Below are positions 57,478 through 64,000 of a DNA stretch of 64,000 bases, one piece after another. The translations under genes were made by a program, and so were the position numbers. Within the stretch, counting starts at the first letter, position 1, and each line of letters begins with the position of its first letter. This stretch comes from Vreelandella maris (GTDB taxonomy: Bacteria > Pseudomonadota > Gammaproteobacteria > Pseudomonadales > Halomonadaceae): NCBI RefSeq assembly GCF_013371085.1, contig NZ_JABWCV010000003.1, positions 62,001 to 126,000 on the forward strand. Reading direction: 5' to 3'. The notes beneath the pieces are model-generated. The model searched no databases, was not told the DNA's origin, and saw only the letters and a list, made by a program, of their open reading frames with translations.

Positions 57478-58136
57478 GCGGAATGCGGCTGTTAGATCGA
57501 CACGTGGCACTTTTTAGCGGTTCCTTACGCACCTTGTTGCGTCGCGAAAGCGACCGGCGACGCTGTGCTGATTCTCCCTATGCCTGGCTCTTTCAGCCCT
57601 ATATGGGCGAAGAACTGGTAGCGCTTGCCTGCACATCAACGCCTACACCGACGTCACCTGTGACCAGTTTGGCCGCCGTAGTGCTTAGCCAACAGCAGGT
57701 GCGTACCAGCCGTGCTTTTGTGCTGACGCTAGGCGCACCGGGGCAGGCTGACCATGCATCGCTGCGTCGCCACCACCTGCTGAGCCAGGCAGGGGAGGTG
57801 GCTGCCCCAAACCGCGACAATTTAAATGCGTTAGTAGAGTTTATTGGTAATCGCCCTATTGTCGGCTGGCAGTTAGACCAGCGGATTGGGGCGTTAAATG
57901 CGTTGCTGAGAAAGCGGTTGGATTTCGCGCTGCCCAATGCCCAGGTCGACGTAGAAAAGCTGCATCAGCGCCAGCTGCGGCGCTTGCATCCGGAGATAGA
58001 GGCGCCGAGTAGCTTTGCCCAAGCGCTGGCGTGCTGGCAAGTACCCGCGATGGGGATGCAGGGCGTGTTAGGTGAGGCTACTTCCAGCGCGCTGCTCTAT
58101 ATGCGCCTGCAGCGCATTATGGCGGAGGCTGCTTAG
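57474..58136 (+). CDS. DnaQ-fold 3'-5' exonuclease-like protein with lost catalytic residues (GTG start)
   Basis: A 220-residue protein co-translated with the DUF294 gene (GTGA overlap). Its position and fold-like blocks (LVALAC...; RPIVGWQLDQRIGALNALL; the C-terminal helix ATSSALLYMRLQRI) correspond to the DnaQ-like exonuclease that accompanies DUF294 genes. In active members motif I has D-x-E, motif II H..G...D and motif III H..A..D; here motif I reads ACTS, motif II has W and R in place of H and D, and motif III has no H..A..D. It is thus probably a pseudo-enzyme. I place it by synteny and fold resemblance, so certainty of family is moderate. Confidence 0.7.
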   Translation: MSGMRLLDRHVALFSGSLRTLLRRESDRRRCADSPYAWLFQPYMGEELVALACTSTPTPTSPVTSLAAVVLSQQQVRTSRAFVLTLGAPGQADHASLRRHHLLSQAGEVAAPNRDNLNALVEFIGNRPIVGWQLDQRIGALNALLRKRLDFALPNAQVDVEKLHQRQLRRLHPEIEAPSSFAQALACWQVPAMGMQGVLGEATSSALLYMRLQRIMAEAA

Positions 58137-58162
58137 TCATAGGCAGCGCTGTATACGAGTAG

Positions 58163-58192
58163 TTGGGTCAGGGCGGTGAGTGTTGTTAGAAT
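58163..58192 (+). promoter_or_regulatory. Candidate promoter of ttcA
   Basis: TTGGGT and TAGAAT are 18 bp apart. If used, transcription would start close to 58199, giving a 5' leader of only about 13 nt before the 58212 ATG, or 43 nt before the 58242 ATG. Confidence 0.35.
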
Positions 58193-58211
58193 AGTAGCCA
58201 CTTTTTCTTGA

Positions 58212-59153
58212 ATGCCTTCCACCCTCGGCAGTGCTTATACCATGCAATCTCTTGATCATTTTGACCCGGCTTCCCTCGGAGTCGCCCACGCTGATGTAGA
58301 GCAAGACTCGCCAGAGCTGGCTGATGCAAAGCAGAAACGTGAATTTAACAAGCTGCAAAAGCGCCTACGCCGAGAAGTAGGCAATGCGATTATTGATTAC
58401 CAGATGATCAATGAAGGCGACCGGGTCATGGTCTGTCTCTCCGGCGGCAAAGACAGCTATACGATGCTGGAGATTTTGCGTAACTTGCAGCGCAACGCGC
58501 CGGTCAATTTCTCACTGGTAGCGGTCAATCTGGATCAAAAACAGCCTGGTTTTCCCGAGCACGTGCTGCCTGCGTATCTGGATAAGCAGGGCGTGGAGTA
58601 TCACATCGTCGAGCGTGATACCTACTCGGTGGTGAAGGAGAAAACCCCAGAAGGCAAAACTACCTGTGCGCTCTGTTCACGTCTGCGCCGCGGTTCGCTG
58701 TATGGCTTTGCTGAAGAGATTGGCGCCAATAAAATCGCCCTGGGTCACCACCGTGAAGACATCCTCGAGACTCTGTTTCTCAATATGTTCTTTGGCGGCA
58801 ACTTAAAAGCGATGCCGCCTAAGCTGCTTTCTGATGATGGTAAAAACATCGTCATTCGGCCACTGGCTTACTGCAAAGAAGCCGATATTGCTGAGTTTTC
58901 ACGGCTAATGGAATTCCCGATTATTCCTTGCAATCTATGCGGTTCGCAACCCAATATGCAGCGTCAGGTCGTCAAAGAGATGCTCGCCGAGTGGGACAAA
59001 AAATTCCCCGGTCGCCTGGAAAGCATGTTTAAAGCCGTTACCAATATTGCGCCTTCCCAGCTAGCGGATCGCAATCTCTTTGATTTTGAAGGGCTAGAAG
59101 CCAAACAGGCAGAACTACTGGCCGGACGGATCCAGGCATTTAACGTCAGCTAG
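58212..59153 (+). CDS. ttcA: TtcA, tRNA 2-thiocytidine(32) synthetase
   Basis: Iron-sulfur enzyme inserting sulfur at C32 of certain tRNAs. The 313-residue protein (or 303 from the ATG at 58242) has the PP-loop [10 protein letters not shown], the cysteine pairs CALC and CNLC that with a further cysteine hold the [4Fe-4S] cluster, and the family blocks [17 protein letters not shown] and [14 protein letters not shown]. No ribosome site is obvious at either ATG. It converges with the Anr gene, with an 8-bp overlap of the coding ends. ttcA beside fnr is the common order in gammaproteobacteria. Confidence 0.95.
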   Translation: MPSTLGSAYTMQSLDHFDPASLGVAHADVEQDSPELADAKQKREFNKLQKRLRREVGNAIIDYQMINEGDRVMVCLSGGKDSYTMLEILRNLQRNAPVNFSLVAVNLDQKQPGFPEHVLPAYLDKQGVEYHIVERDTYSVVKEKTPEGKTTCALCSRLRRGSLYGFAEEIGANKIALGHHREDILETLFLNMFFGGNLKAMPPKLLSDDGKNIVIRPLAYCKEADIAEFSRLMEFPIIPCNLCGSQPNMQRQVVKEMLAEWDKKFPGRLESMFKAVTNIAPSQLADRNLFDFEGLEAKQAELLAGRIQAFNVS

Positions 59154-59889
59154 CGTTTTGCTCCTCTTCGGCGAGGGTGATTAAGCGTTGCATATCAAGA
59201 ATATTGACCTCTCGCCCGGATACCGCCACTACGCTCTGCTGCTGGAAGCGGCTTAAAATCCGGCTGACGGTTTCCACCGCTAAACCCAAATAGTTGCCGA
59301 TATCGGCCCTGGACATGGAAAGGCGGAAACTGTAGGGCGAGTAGCCACGGCGACGAAAACGATCCGAAAGTGTGATTAAAAAACTCGCTAGCCGCTGGTC
59401 GGCAGTTTTACGTGATAGCAGTCGCATCATGCGCCGGTCGTCGCGCAACTCTTTGCTCATGCTGCGATACAGCTGGCCACGCAGTTCGGGCAGCTCCTCA
59501 GAGAGTGAGTCCAAGCTATCAAAGGGAATCTCGCAAACGGTGGTTGTTTCCAGGGCAATTACACTCCCTGGGTAGTGCTCTTCATCGATCCCGTCCAACC
59601 CCACTAGCTCGCTCGGGAGGTAGAAATTGGTCAGTTGTTCGCTGCCGTTTCCCTCTGAGGTGACCTGCTTCAAACTGCCCGAACGGACCGCGTAAACGCT
59701 GGTAAAGGTATCGCCTTGGCGAAATAGTGGCTCGCCTTTTTTCAGCGGTGCGCGACGACGAATAATAGCATCGAACTGGCCCATATCGTCGATCTCAAGG
59801 GCAAGTGGCAGGCATAGTGAACTCAAGCTGCAGGTTTGGCAGCGAGCTTCATGGAGTAGCGAGCGTCGGCGGCTCATGGGTTCCAACAT
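59146..59889 (-). CDS. Anr/Fnr-type oxygen-sensing transcription regulator
   Basis: CRP-family regulator that senses oxygen through a [4Fe-4S] cluster. The cluster cysteines are at residues 17, 20, 26 and 119 ([10 protein letters not shown] and TTTVCEIPF). The effector-domain beta-roll spans about 40-140, and the HTH is [23 protein letters not shown] (helices around 200-225), with the E-SR DNA-contact residues of FNR. It is upstream of hemN on the same strand (100 bp), and the cco maturation genes follow; both are typical Anr targets. The symbol anr or fnr depends on the genus convention, so none is given. Confidence 0.93.
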   Translation of the reverse strand: MLEPMSRRRSLLHEARCQTCSLSSLCLPLALEIDDMGQFDAIIRRRAPLKKGEPLFRQGDTFTSVYAVRSGSLKQVTSEGNGSEQLTNFYLPSELVGLDGIDEEHYPGSVIALETTTVCEIPFDSLDSLSEELPELRGQLYRSMSKELRDDRRMMRLLSRKTADQRLASFLITLSDRFRRRGYSPYSFRLSMSRADIGNYLGLAVETVSRILSRFQQQSVVAVSGREVNILDMQRLITLAEEEQNAS

Positions 59890-59992
59890 GCGTAGCTCCT
59901 TGAGTAGCGTCGTGAGTGGCAGGTATTCATTACGCTGTCCTGAGGTATGCTTCTCTTATTATGGAAGCTTCATTTCGTTAGCGATAGTTTGT

Positions 59993-61432
59993 TTACACAA
60001 TCTTTGAGTAGTGTTTGCCTGATTGCTGCGGCAGGTGAGCATCAAACGCCATGGCTAAATGACGAATCAGCAGCCGCCCCATGGGCGTCGCGCTTAGTTG
60101 GTCGCCGCTGCGTGTCAGCAGGCCATCTCGCTCGGCGCCCTGTAAGTGCTCAAGCGCTTGCGCAAAGTAACGCGGGGCATCAATGTTCCAGCGTTGACCG
60201 ATGGCGGCCAGATCAATGCGCATATCACACATTAGTCGCTCAATAACGTCCCGGCGGATCAGGTCATCGTCACTTAAGCGCAGCCCACGTACGGTTGCCA
60301 ATTGGCCTTGATCCAGCGCTGCTTCATAGCGGGCCAGATCACTAGGGTTCTGTGCATAGACGTCATCGACGCGAGAAATCGCCGACACGCCAAGCCCGAT
60401 TAAGTCGCACTGGGCGTGGCTGGAATAGCCTTGAAAGTTGCGTTGGAGCGAGCCTTCGCGCTGGGCGATCGCCAAGCTGTCATCAGGACGAGCAAAGTGA
60501 TCCATGCCGATGTGCACATAACCGGCCGCGGTGAGCATCTCAATCGTGGTGCGCAGAATCGCCAGCTTCTCATCGCTGCCCGGCAGGTCATCGACGTTAA
60601 TCCGCCGCTGGGGGGCAAAGCGCTCGGGCATATGAGCGTAGTTAAATACCGAAAGCCGTGCGGGGTTTAGCTCGATCACTTGGCGCAGGGTGTCCGCAAA
60701 GCTTTTTTCAGTCTGAAAGGGCAAACCGTATATTAAATCGAGATTGAGCGAACGAAAGCCCAGCCGGTGTGCTTCATCCATCAGCGTCTCGGTGAGCACC
60801 CGTGGCTGAATACGGTTAATGGCTTTCTGTACCAGCGGGCTTAAGTCCTGCACGCCTAAACTGATGCGATTGAAGCCGAGCGATTGCAGGTGGCGCAGCG
60901 TAAATACGTCCGCTTCGCGTGGGTCGATTTCAATCGCGTAATCGCGATCAGACGCGGACGAGAGACCAAAGCGCGCGTCCAGGCGATCAATCAAGTCGCC
61001 CATCTGGTTCAAGTTAAGAAACGTCGGTGTTCCGCCTCCCCAATGCAACTGCTTCACTGGTCGTGTGGTATCCAGGTGGCGAGCAGTCAGCACCATTTCA
61101 CGGTCGAGCCGGGATAAGTACGGCTCGGCCAGGGCGGTGTTCTTGGTGGCAATTTTATTACACGCGCAGTAAAAGCAAATTTTACGGCAGAAGGGGATAT
61201 GCACATACACCGAAAGAGGACGTTGGCTGGCATTGCTGCGCTCTAACGCCTGGGTCAAATCGCTCGGGGTAAATTGGTCGTGAAACGACAACGCCGTGGG
61301 GTAAGACGTATAGCGCGGGCCACTGGTATCGTAACGGCGTAGCAAGGCTTCATCCCACTCTTTCTGCTCCGGTGCTGCCCCGGCCATGGTTGAAGTCATC
61401 GTAGAAGAAGCCGCGGGGGCATGAACGGGCAT
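59993..61432 (-). CDS. hemN: HemN, oxygen-independent coproporphyrinogen III dehydrogenase
   Basis: Radical-SAM enzyme making protoporphyrinogen IX without oxygen. Cluster cysteines are at 82, 86 and 89 in PFCRKICFYCACNK, with the following HWGGGTPTFLN glycine motif and EIDPREAD. The 479-residue length includes a longer N-terminal segment (first ~28 residues are Ala/Ser-rich and unlike the family), so the true start could be an internal ATG such as residue 12 or 16. It is transcribed toward the Anr gene; a possible Anr box lies upstream at 61519-61532. Confidence 0.95.
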   Translation of the reverse strand: MPVHAPAASSTMTSTMAGAAPEQKEWDEALLRRYDTSGPRYTSYPTALSFHDQFTPSDLTQALERSNASQRPLSVYVHIPFCRKICFYCACNKIATKNTALAEPYLSRLDREMVLTARHLDTTRPVKQLHWGGGTPTFLNLNQMGDLIDRLDARFGLSSASDRDYAIEIDPREADVFTLRHLQSLGFNRISLGVQDLSPLVQKAINRIQPRVLTETLMDEAHRLGFRSLNLDLIYGLPFQTEKSFADTLRQVIELNPARLSVFNYAHMPERFAPQRRINVDDLPGSDEKLAILRTTIEMLTAAGYVHIGMDHFARPDDSLAIAQREGSLQRNFQGYSSHAQCDLIGLGVSAISRVDDVYAQNPSDLARYEAALDQGQLATVRGLRLSDDDLIRRDVIERLMCDMRIDLAAIGQRWNIDAPRYFAQALEHLQGAERDGLLTRSGDQLSATPMGRLLIRHLAMAFDAHLPQQSGKHYSKIV

Positions 61433-61518
61433 GAAGTGGCTCCGGCGTTAAAAGGGGCGTTTTAAAGGCTGTTTTTTCAAAGCCAGAGCCAGCCTAACGC
61501 GCGGCGCCGATATAAATA

Positions 61519-61532
61519 TTGAGCCAAGTCAT
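61519..61532. promoter_or_regulatory. Weak Anr/FNR-like box upstream of hemN
   Basis: TTGAG-N4-GTCAT on the plus strand matches the TTGAT-N4-ATCAA consensus at 7 of 10 positions, about 90 bp before hemN. It lies at the end of the SafE gene. Low confidence. Confidence 0.2.
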
Positions 61533-61533
61533 G

Positions 61534-62229
61534 TTAATGCAGGTTGTGTGCGGTGACTGTCCACAGTTGCCACAACGCGAACGCAATGATCGTTATGGCT
61601 GCGACGCTGCGCGTGGCTGGGTGACGAATCAGGTGGCTTAACTGGCGCGCGGCAAGCCCGGTGGCCAGCAGCGCAGGCAGCGTGCCCAGTCCAAAGGCGC
61701 CCATCAATAGTGCGCCCTGGAGCGGGTCGGCAATCGCTAAGCTCCAGGCCAGCATGGAGTAGACCAGCCCACAGGGCAGCCAACCCCATATCGCCCCCAG
61801 CGCAAAGGCTTGGGGTAAATGAACCACTGGCATTAAACGTCGCCCTACCGGCTCGATGAAGCGCCATAGGCGGCGGCCTACCGCTTCCACTTTCAGCAGC
61901 CCTTTCCACCAGTTGGCGATATACAGCGCCATCAGGATCAGCATCAGCGCCGCAAACACTTGTAGCAGCATTCGCGCCGTGGCTGAGAGGGAAAACAGTG
62001 TGCCTAGTAGAGCTACCAGTGCGCCTGCGCTCATATAGCTAGTAATACGACCTGCATTATAGCTGAGCAGCAAGCCTCCCATACGCGCCGGATGGCGCAT
62101 GCTGGGGGGGACTGCAAAAGTGAGCGCGCTCATAATGCCACCACACATGCCAATGCAATGGGCGCCGCCCATCAAACCAAACACGAACGCCGCCAGCAGT
62201 GGCGGCAGGTCAAGGCCGGTTGGATTCAT
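61534..62229 (-). CDS. TauE/SafE (UreH-like) family membrane protein next to cco genes
   Basis: A 231-residue polytopic protein with about six membrane helices, beginning LLAAFVFGLMGGAHCIGMCGGIMSAL; the G-x-x-HC-GMCGG motif marks the UreH/DsbD-like branch of the TauE/SafE superfamily. It sits between ccoS and hemN, with its start overlapping the ccoS stop (ATGA). Homologues at this place near cbb3 oxidase genes have been linked to copper or oxidase assembly, but the function is not firmly known. Confidence 0.85.
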   Translation of the reverse strand: MNPTGLDLPPLLAAFVFGLMGGAHCIGMCGGIMSALTFAVPPSMRHPARMGGLLLSYNAGRITSYMSAGALVALLGTLFSLSATARMLLQVFAALMLILMALYIANWWKGLLKVEAVGRRLWRFIEPVGRRLMPVVHLPQAFALGAIWGWLPCGLVYSMLAWSLAIADPLQGALLMGAFGLGTLPALLATGLAARQLSHLIRHPATRSVAAITIIAFALWQLWTVTAHNLH

Positions 62230-62468
62230 GGCCGGGGCTCTTGGTCGTCGGTTGAGTTTTCGGCGGGGATAGTCGGCTTTTGCTTAGCGCGCTGACGTTG
62301 TTGACGCTGTTCAGGGGTTAGGTCGTTCTCATCTTCATCAAACAAAATGCGGTGCGCCGGGCCTTCCAAGTCGTCGAACTGATCATTTTTCACCGCCCAA
62401 AAGAATGCCCAGACGGCGAGGCCCAGCAGAATAAGTGAAAGCGGAATGAGTAGATACAGAATCGTCAT
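62226..62468 (-). CDS. ccoS: CcoS, cbb3-type cytochrome oxidase maturation protein
   Basis: An 80-residue protein with one membrane helix at the N-terminus (about 3-24, LYLLIPLSLILLGLAVWAFF) followed by the diagnostic FFWAVKNDQFDDLEGPAHRIL motif. The tail (residues 45-80) is charged and Gln/Glu-rich. CcoS is needed for cofactor insertion into cbb3 oxidase. It overlaps both neighbours by 4 bp, so ccoI-ccoS-SafE form one operon. Confidence 0.95.
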   Translation of the reverse strand: MTILYLLIPLSLILLGLAVWAFFWAVKNDQFDDLEGPAHRILFDEDENDLTPEQRQQRQRAKQKPTIPAENSTDDQEPRP

Positions 62469-64000
62469 GCGGTTACCGGTGTTGAAGCGCTTGGCGAAGA
62501 GGCGGGCGGCGTCGTACGCCAGCGTGACAGCCGCAGCGCGTTACCCACCACCACTAGCGAGCTGAGCGACATACCAATGGCCGCCATCCAGGGTGGCACC
62601 AGCCCCATGGCCGCCAGCGGCAGCGCCGAAAAGTTGTAGCATACTGACCAGATCATGTTCTGGCGCATGATACGCCGGGTCGCGCGGGAAATCTCGATAG
62701 CCTCAAAAATCCGCATCAGGCGTGGGCTGAGCAGCACCGCGTCGGCGCGGGTGCGGGCTAAGTCCGTCGCACCGTTCATGGCAATTGCCACATCAGCACC
62801 GGCTAACACCGGCACGTCGTTGATGCCGTCACCAATCATCACCACGGTTTCGCCAGCGGCTTGAAGCTCTTTCATCCGGGCCAGTTTGCCTTCTGGGCTG
62901 GTGCCTGCGTGCCACGTCGTTATGTTGAGTTGGTTGGCCAGGCTCTCCACAGCATCGACGGTATCACCGGAGAGCAGCTCCACGGTTAGCCCCTGGGCCT
63001 GTAGGGCTTTGATCGTGGCAGCAGCGTCATCACGAATGCCATCATGAAGACCAAACCAGGCGCGGGGTTCGCCGTTTTCGCTCAGCAGCAGCCATTGCCC
63101 CCTGGCGGGTGCCGAAATGGGTTCTCCAGTGGAAAATTCTGGTTTGCCCAGCTTCCAGCGCGCGCCGTTTAGCGTGCCCTCTAGTCCTTGACCGGTATGG
63201 CTATGAATATCTTTTGCCTGAAGCGTTGCATCCCGAAACGGACGAAAGGCGCGGGCGATAGGGTGTTCTGAGTGGGCTTCGAGCGCCGCGGCAATCGCCT
63301 GGGCACGCTCGGCGGTTAATTCGCCGAACGGTTTGGTCTGGGTCAGGTGCATCTCGCCGCGGGTGAGCGTGCCGGTTTTGTCAAAGATTGCCCGGGTTAC
63401 GTTGGAGAGCGTCTCCATGGCATCGGCACGGGTTATCAACACGCCGCGCTTGCGCAGTTGACCATGGCCTGCGGTCAGGGCCGCGGGGGTGGCCAGCGCC
63501 AGCGCACAAGGGCAGGTCACGACCAGCACCGAAAGCAGTACCCAGAGCATCCGCGAGGGGTCGATAAACCACCAGGCGATGGTGACGCAGGCGGTCACCA
63601 CTAACAGGCGAAGTACAAATAGGTGGGCCATGCGCGCCGCCATCTGGGCCAGCCGCGGACGGCTGGCAAAGGCGCGATCGGTGAGATCGACAATGCCCGC
63701 CACACGGGCATCGCGCCCGGCGTGGGTAACTCGGATCACCAGCGGGTTTTCCATGTTCTGGCTGCCGCCGATAATGCGGTCGCCCACCCGACGGGTGACC
63801 GGCAGGTATTCGCCGGTCAGCATGGATTCATCCAGGCTTGATTCACCCTCCTCAATCACGCCATCGGCAGGCACGCCGTGGCCGGGCTTGATCAAGACAC
63901 GATCATCCGGGGCGAGTTCACTGGCAGGCAGAATGCGTTCGCTGCCGTCGCTTTCCAGTCGTGTAGCCGAGATAGGCAGCACACCGCTCAGCGCATTGCC
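62465..64000 (-). CDS. ccoI: CcoI/FixI P-type copper ATPase (partial, N-terminus off the window)
   Basis: P1B-type ATPase that exports copper needed for cbb3 oxidase assembly. The frame is open from 64000 to the stop at 62465 (512 codons); the N-terminal metal-binding domain and first helices lie beyond the window. Visible are the actuator domain (DESMLTGEYLPV), the copper-site motif CPC in TCPCALALATPAAL, the phosphorylation motif DKTGTLT, and the ATP-binding hinge GDGINDVPVLAGADVAIAMN. The context (ccoS next, then hemN) identifies it as CcoI rather than a general copper exporter. Confidence 0.95.
   Translation of the reverse strand, partial: GNALSGVLPISATRLESDGSERILPASELAPDDRVLIKPGHGVPADGVIEEGESSLDESMLTGEYLPVTRRVGDRIIGGSQNMENPLVIRVTHAGRDARVAGIVDLTDRAFASRPRLAQMAARMAHLFVLRLLVVTACVTIAWWFIDPSRMLWVLLSVLVVTCPCALALATPAALTAGHGQLRKRGVLITRADAMETLSNVTRAIFDKTGTLTRGEMHLTQTKPFGELTAERAQAIAAALEAHSEHPIARAFRPFRDATLQAKDIHSHTGQGLEGTLNGARWKLGKPEFSTGEPISAPARGQWLLLSENGEPRAWFGLHDGIRDDAAATIKALQAQGLTVELLSGDTVDAVESLANQLNITTWHAGTSPEGKLARMKELQAAGETVVMIGDGINDVPVLAGADVAIAMNGATDLARTRADAVLLSPRLMRIFEAIEISRATRRIMRQNMIWSVCYNFSALPLAAMGLVPPWMAAIGMSLSSLVVVGNALRLSRWRTTPPASSPSASTPVTA

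Overview
The window reads as a chromosomal segment of a GC-rich gammaproteobacterium, most likely Halomonas or a close relative in the Halomonadaceae. The basis is gene order and protein similarity judged by eye: ubiB-ubiJ-ubiE, a DUF971 gene, hslU-hslV, a SPOR protein and argS in a row; a RadD-type helicase after purL; a CrbS/CrbR acetate-switch cluster; and an Anr/hemN/cco block. No transposase, integrase, phage gene, plasmid gene or CRISPR array was seen. Almost all of it is core genome with short intergenic gaps and frequent 4-bp ATGA gene overlaps.

Layout. 1-9.95 kb (minus strand): ubiquinone synthesis (ubiB partial, ubiJ, ubiE), DUF971, HslVU protease, SPOR division protein, argS, priA. 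10.1-15 kb: rpmE, maeB, tesB, tadA, mltF with alternating strands and clear terminators. 15.1-23.6 kb (plus): purL, radD, scpA-scpB-rluB. 23.7-25.3 kb: two identical tRNA-Lys(UUU) genes and nadA behind a structured leader, followed by a dispersed palindromic repeat. 25.4-34.9 kb: bepA, tusA-like, perM-like, bcp, dapA-bamC-purC, trmO, a GNAT, nadC, ampD. 35.4-40.1 kb: aceE-aceF (pyruvate dehydrogenase E1 and three-lipoyl E2; no lpd here). 40.4-45 kb: adk, tsaB-rsmJ, a PLD-type cardiolipin synthase, a UPF0149 protein, sprT.

45-58.1 kb is the most coherent functional block: acs (acetyl-CoA synthetase), crbR (LuxR-type response regulator), crbS (1313-residue symporter-sensor kinase hybrid), an unknown membrane protein, an ActP-like sodium:solute symporter with its DUF4212 small subunit, then a cNMP-CBS-DUF294 nucleotidyltransferase and a DnaQ-fold protein whose catalytic acidic residues appear to be gone. 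In related bacteria CrbS/CrbR controls acs and acetate uptake, so this block probably senses, imports and activates acetate. The 660-bp gap between the symporter operon and the DUF294 operon holds several palindromes that look like operators.

58.2-64 kb: ttcA convergent with an Anr/Fnr-type regulator, then hemN, a TauE/SafE-type membrane protein, ccoS and ccoI (cut by the window end): low-oxygen haem synthesis and cbb3 oxidase maturation.

No clearly new multi-gene system was found. The points most worth following are the degenerate exonuclease paired with the DUF294 protein, the unexplained palindromes at 55.0-55.5 kb, the structured nadA leader, the operator-like repeat before aceE, and a terminator-like hairpin inside the first codons of radD. 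Promoter and operator calls are by-eye pattern matches and are given low confidence.
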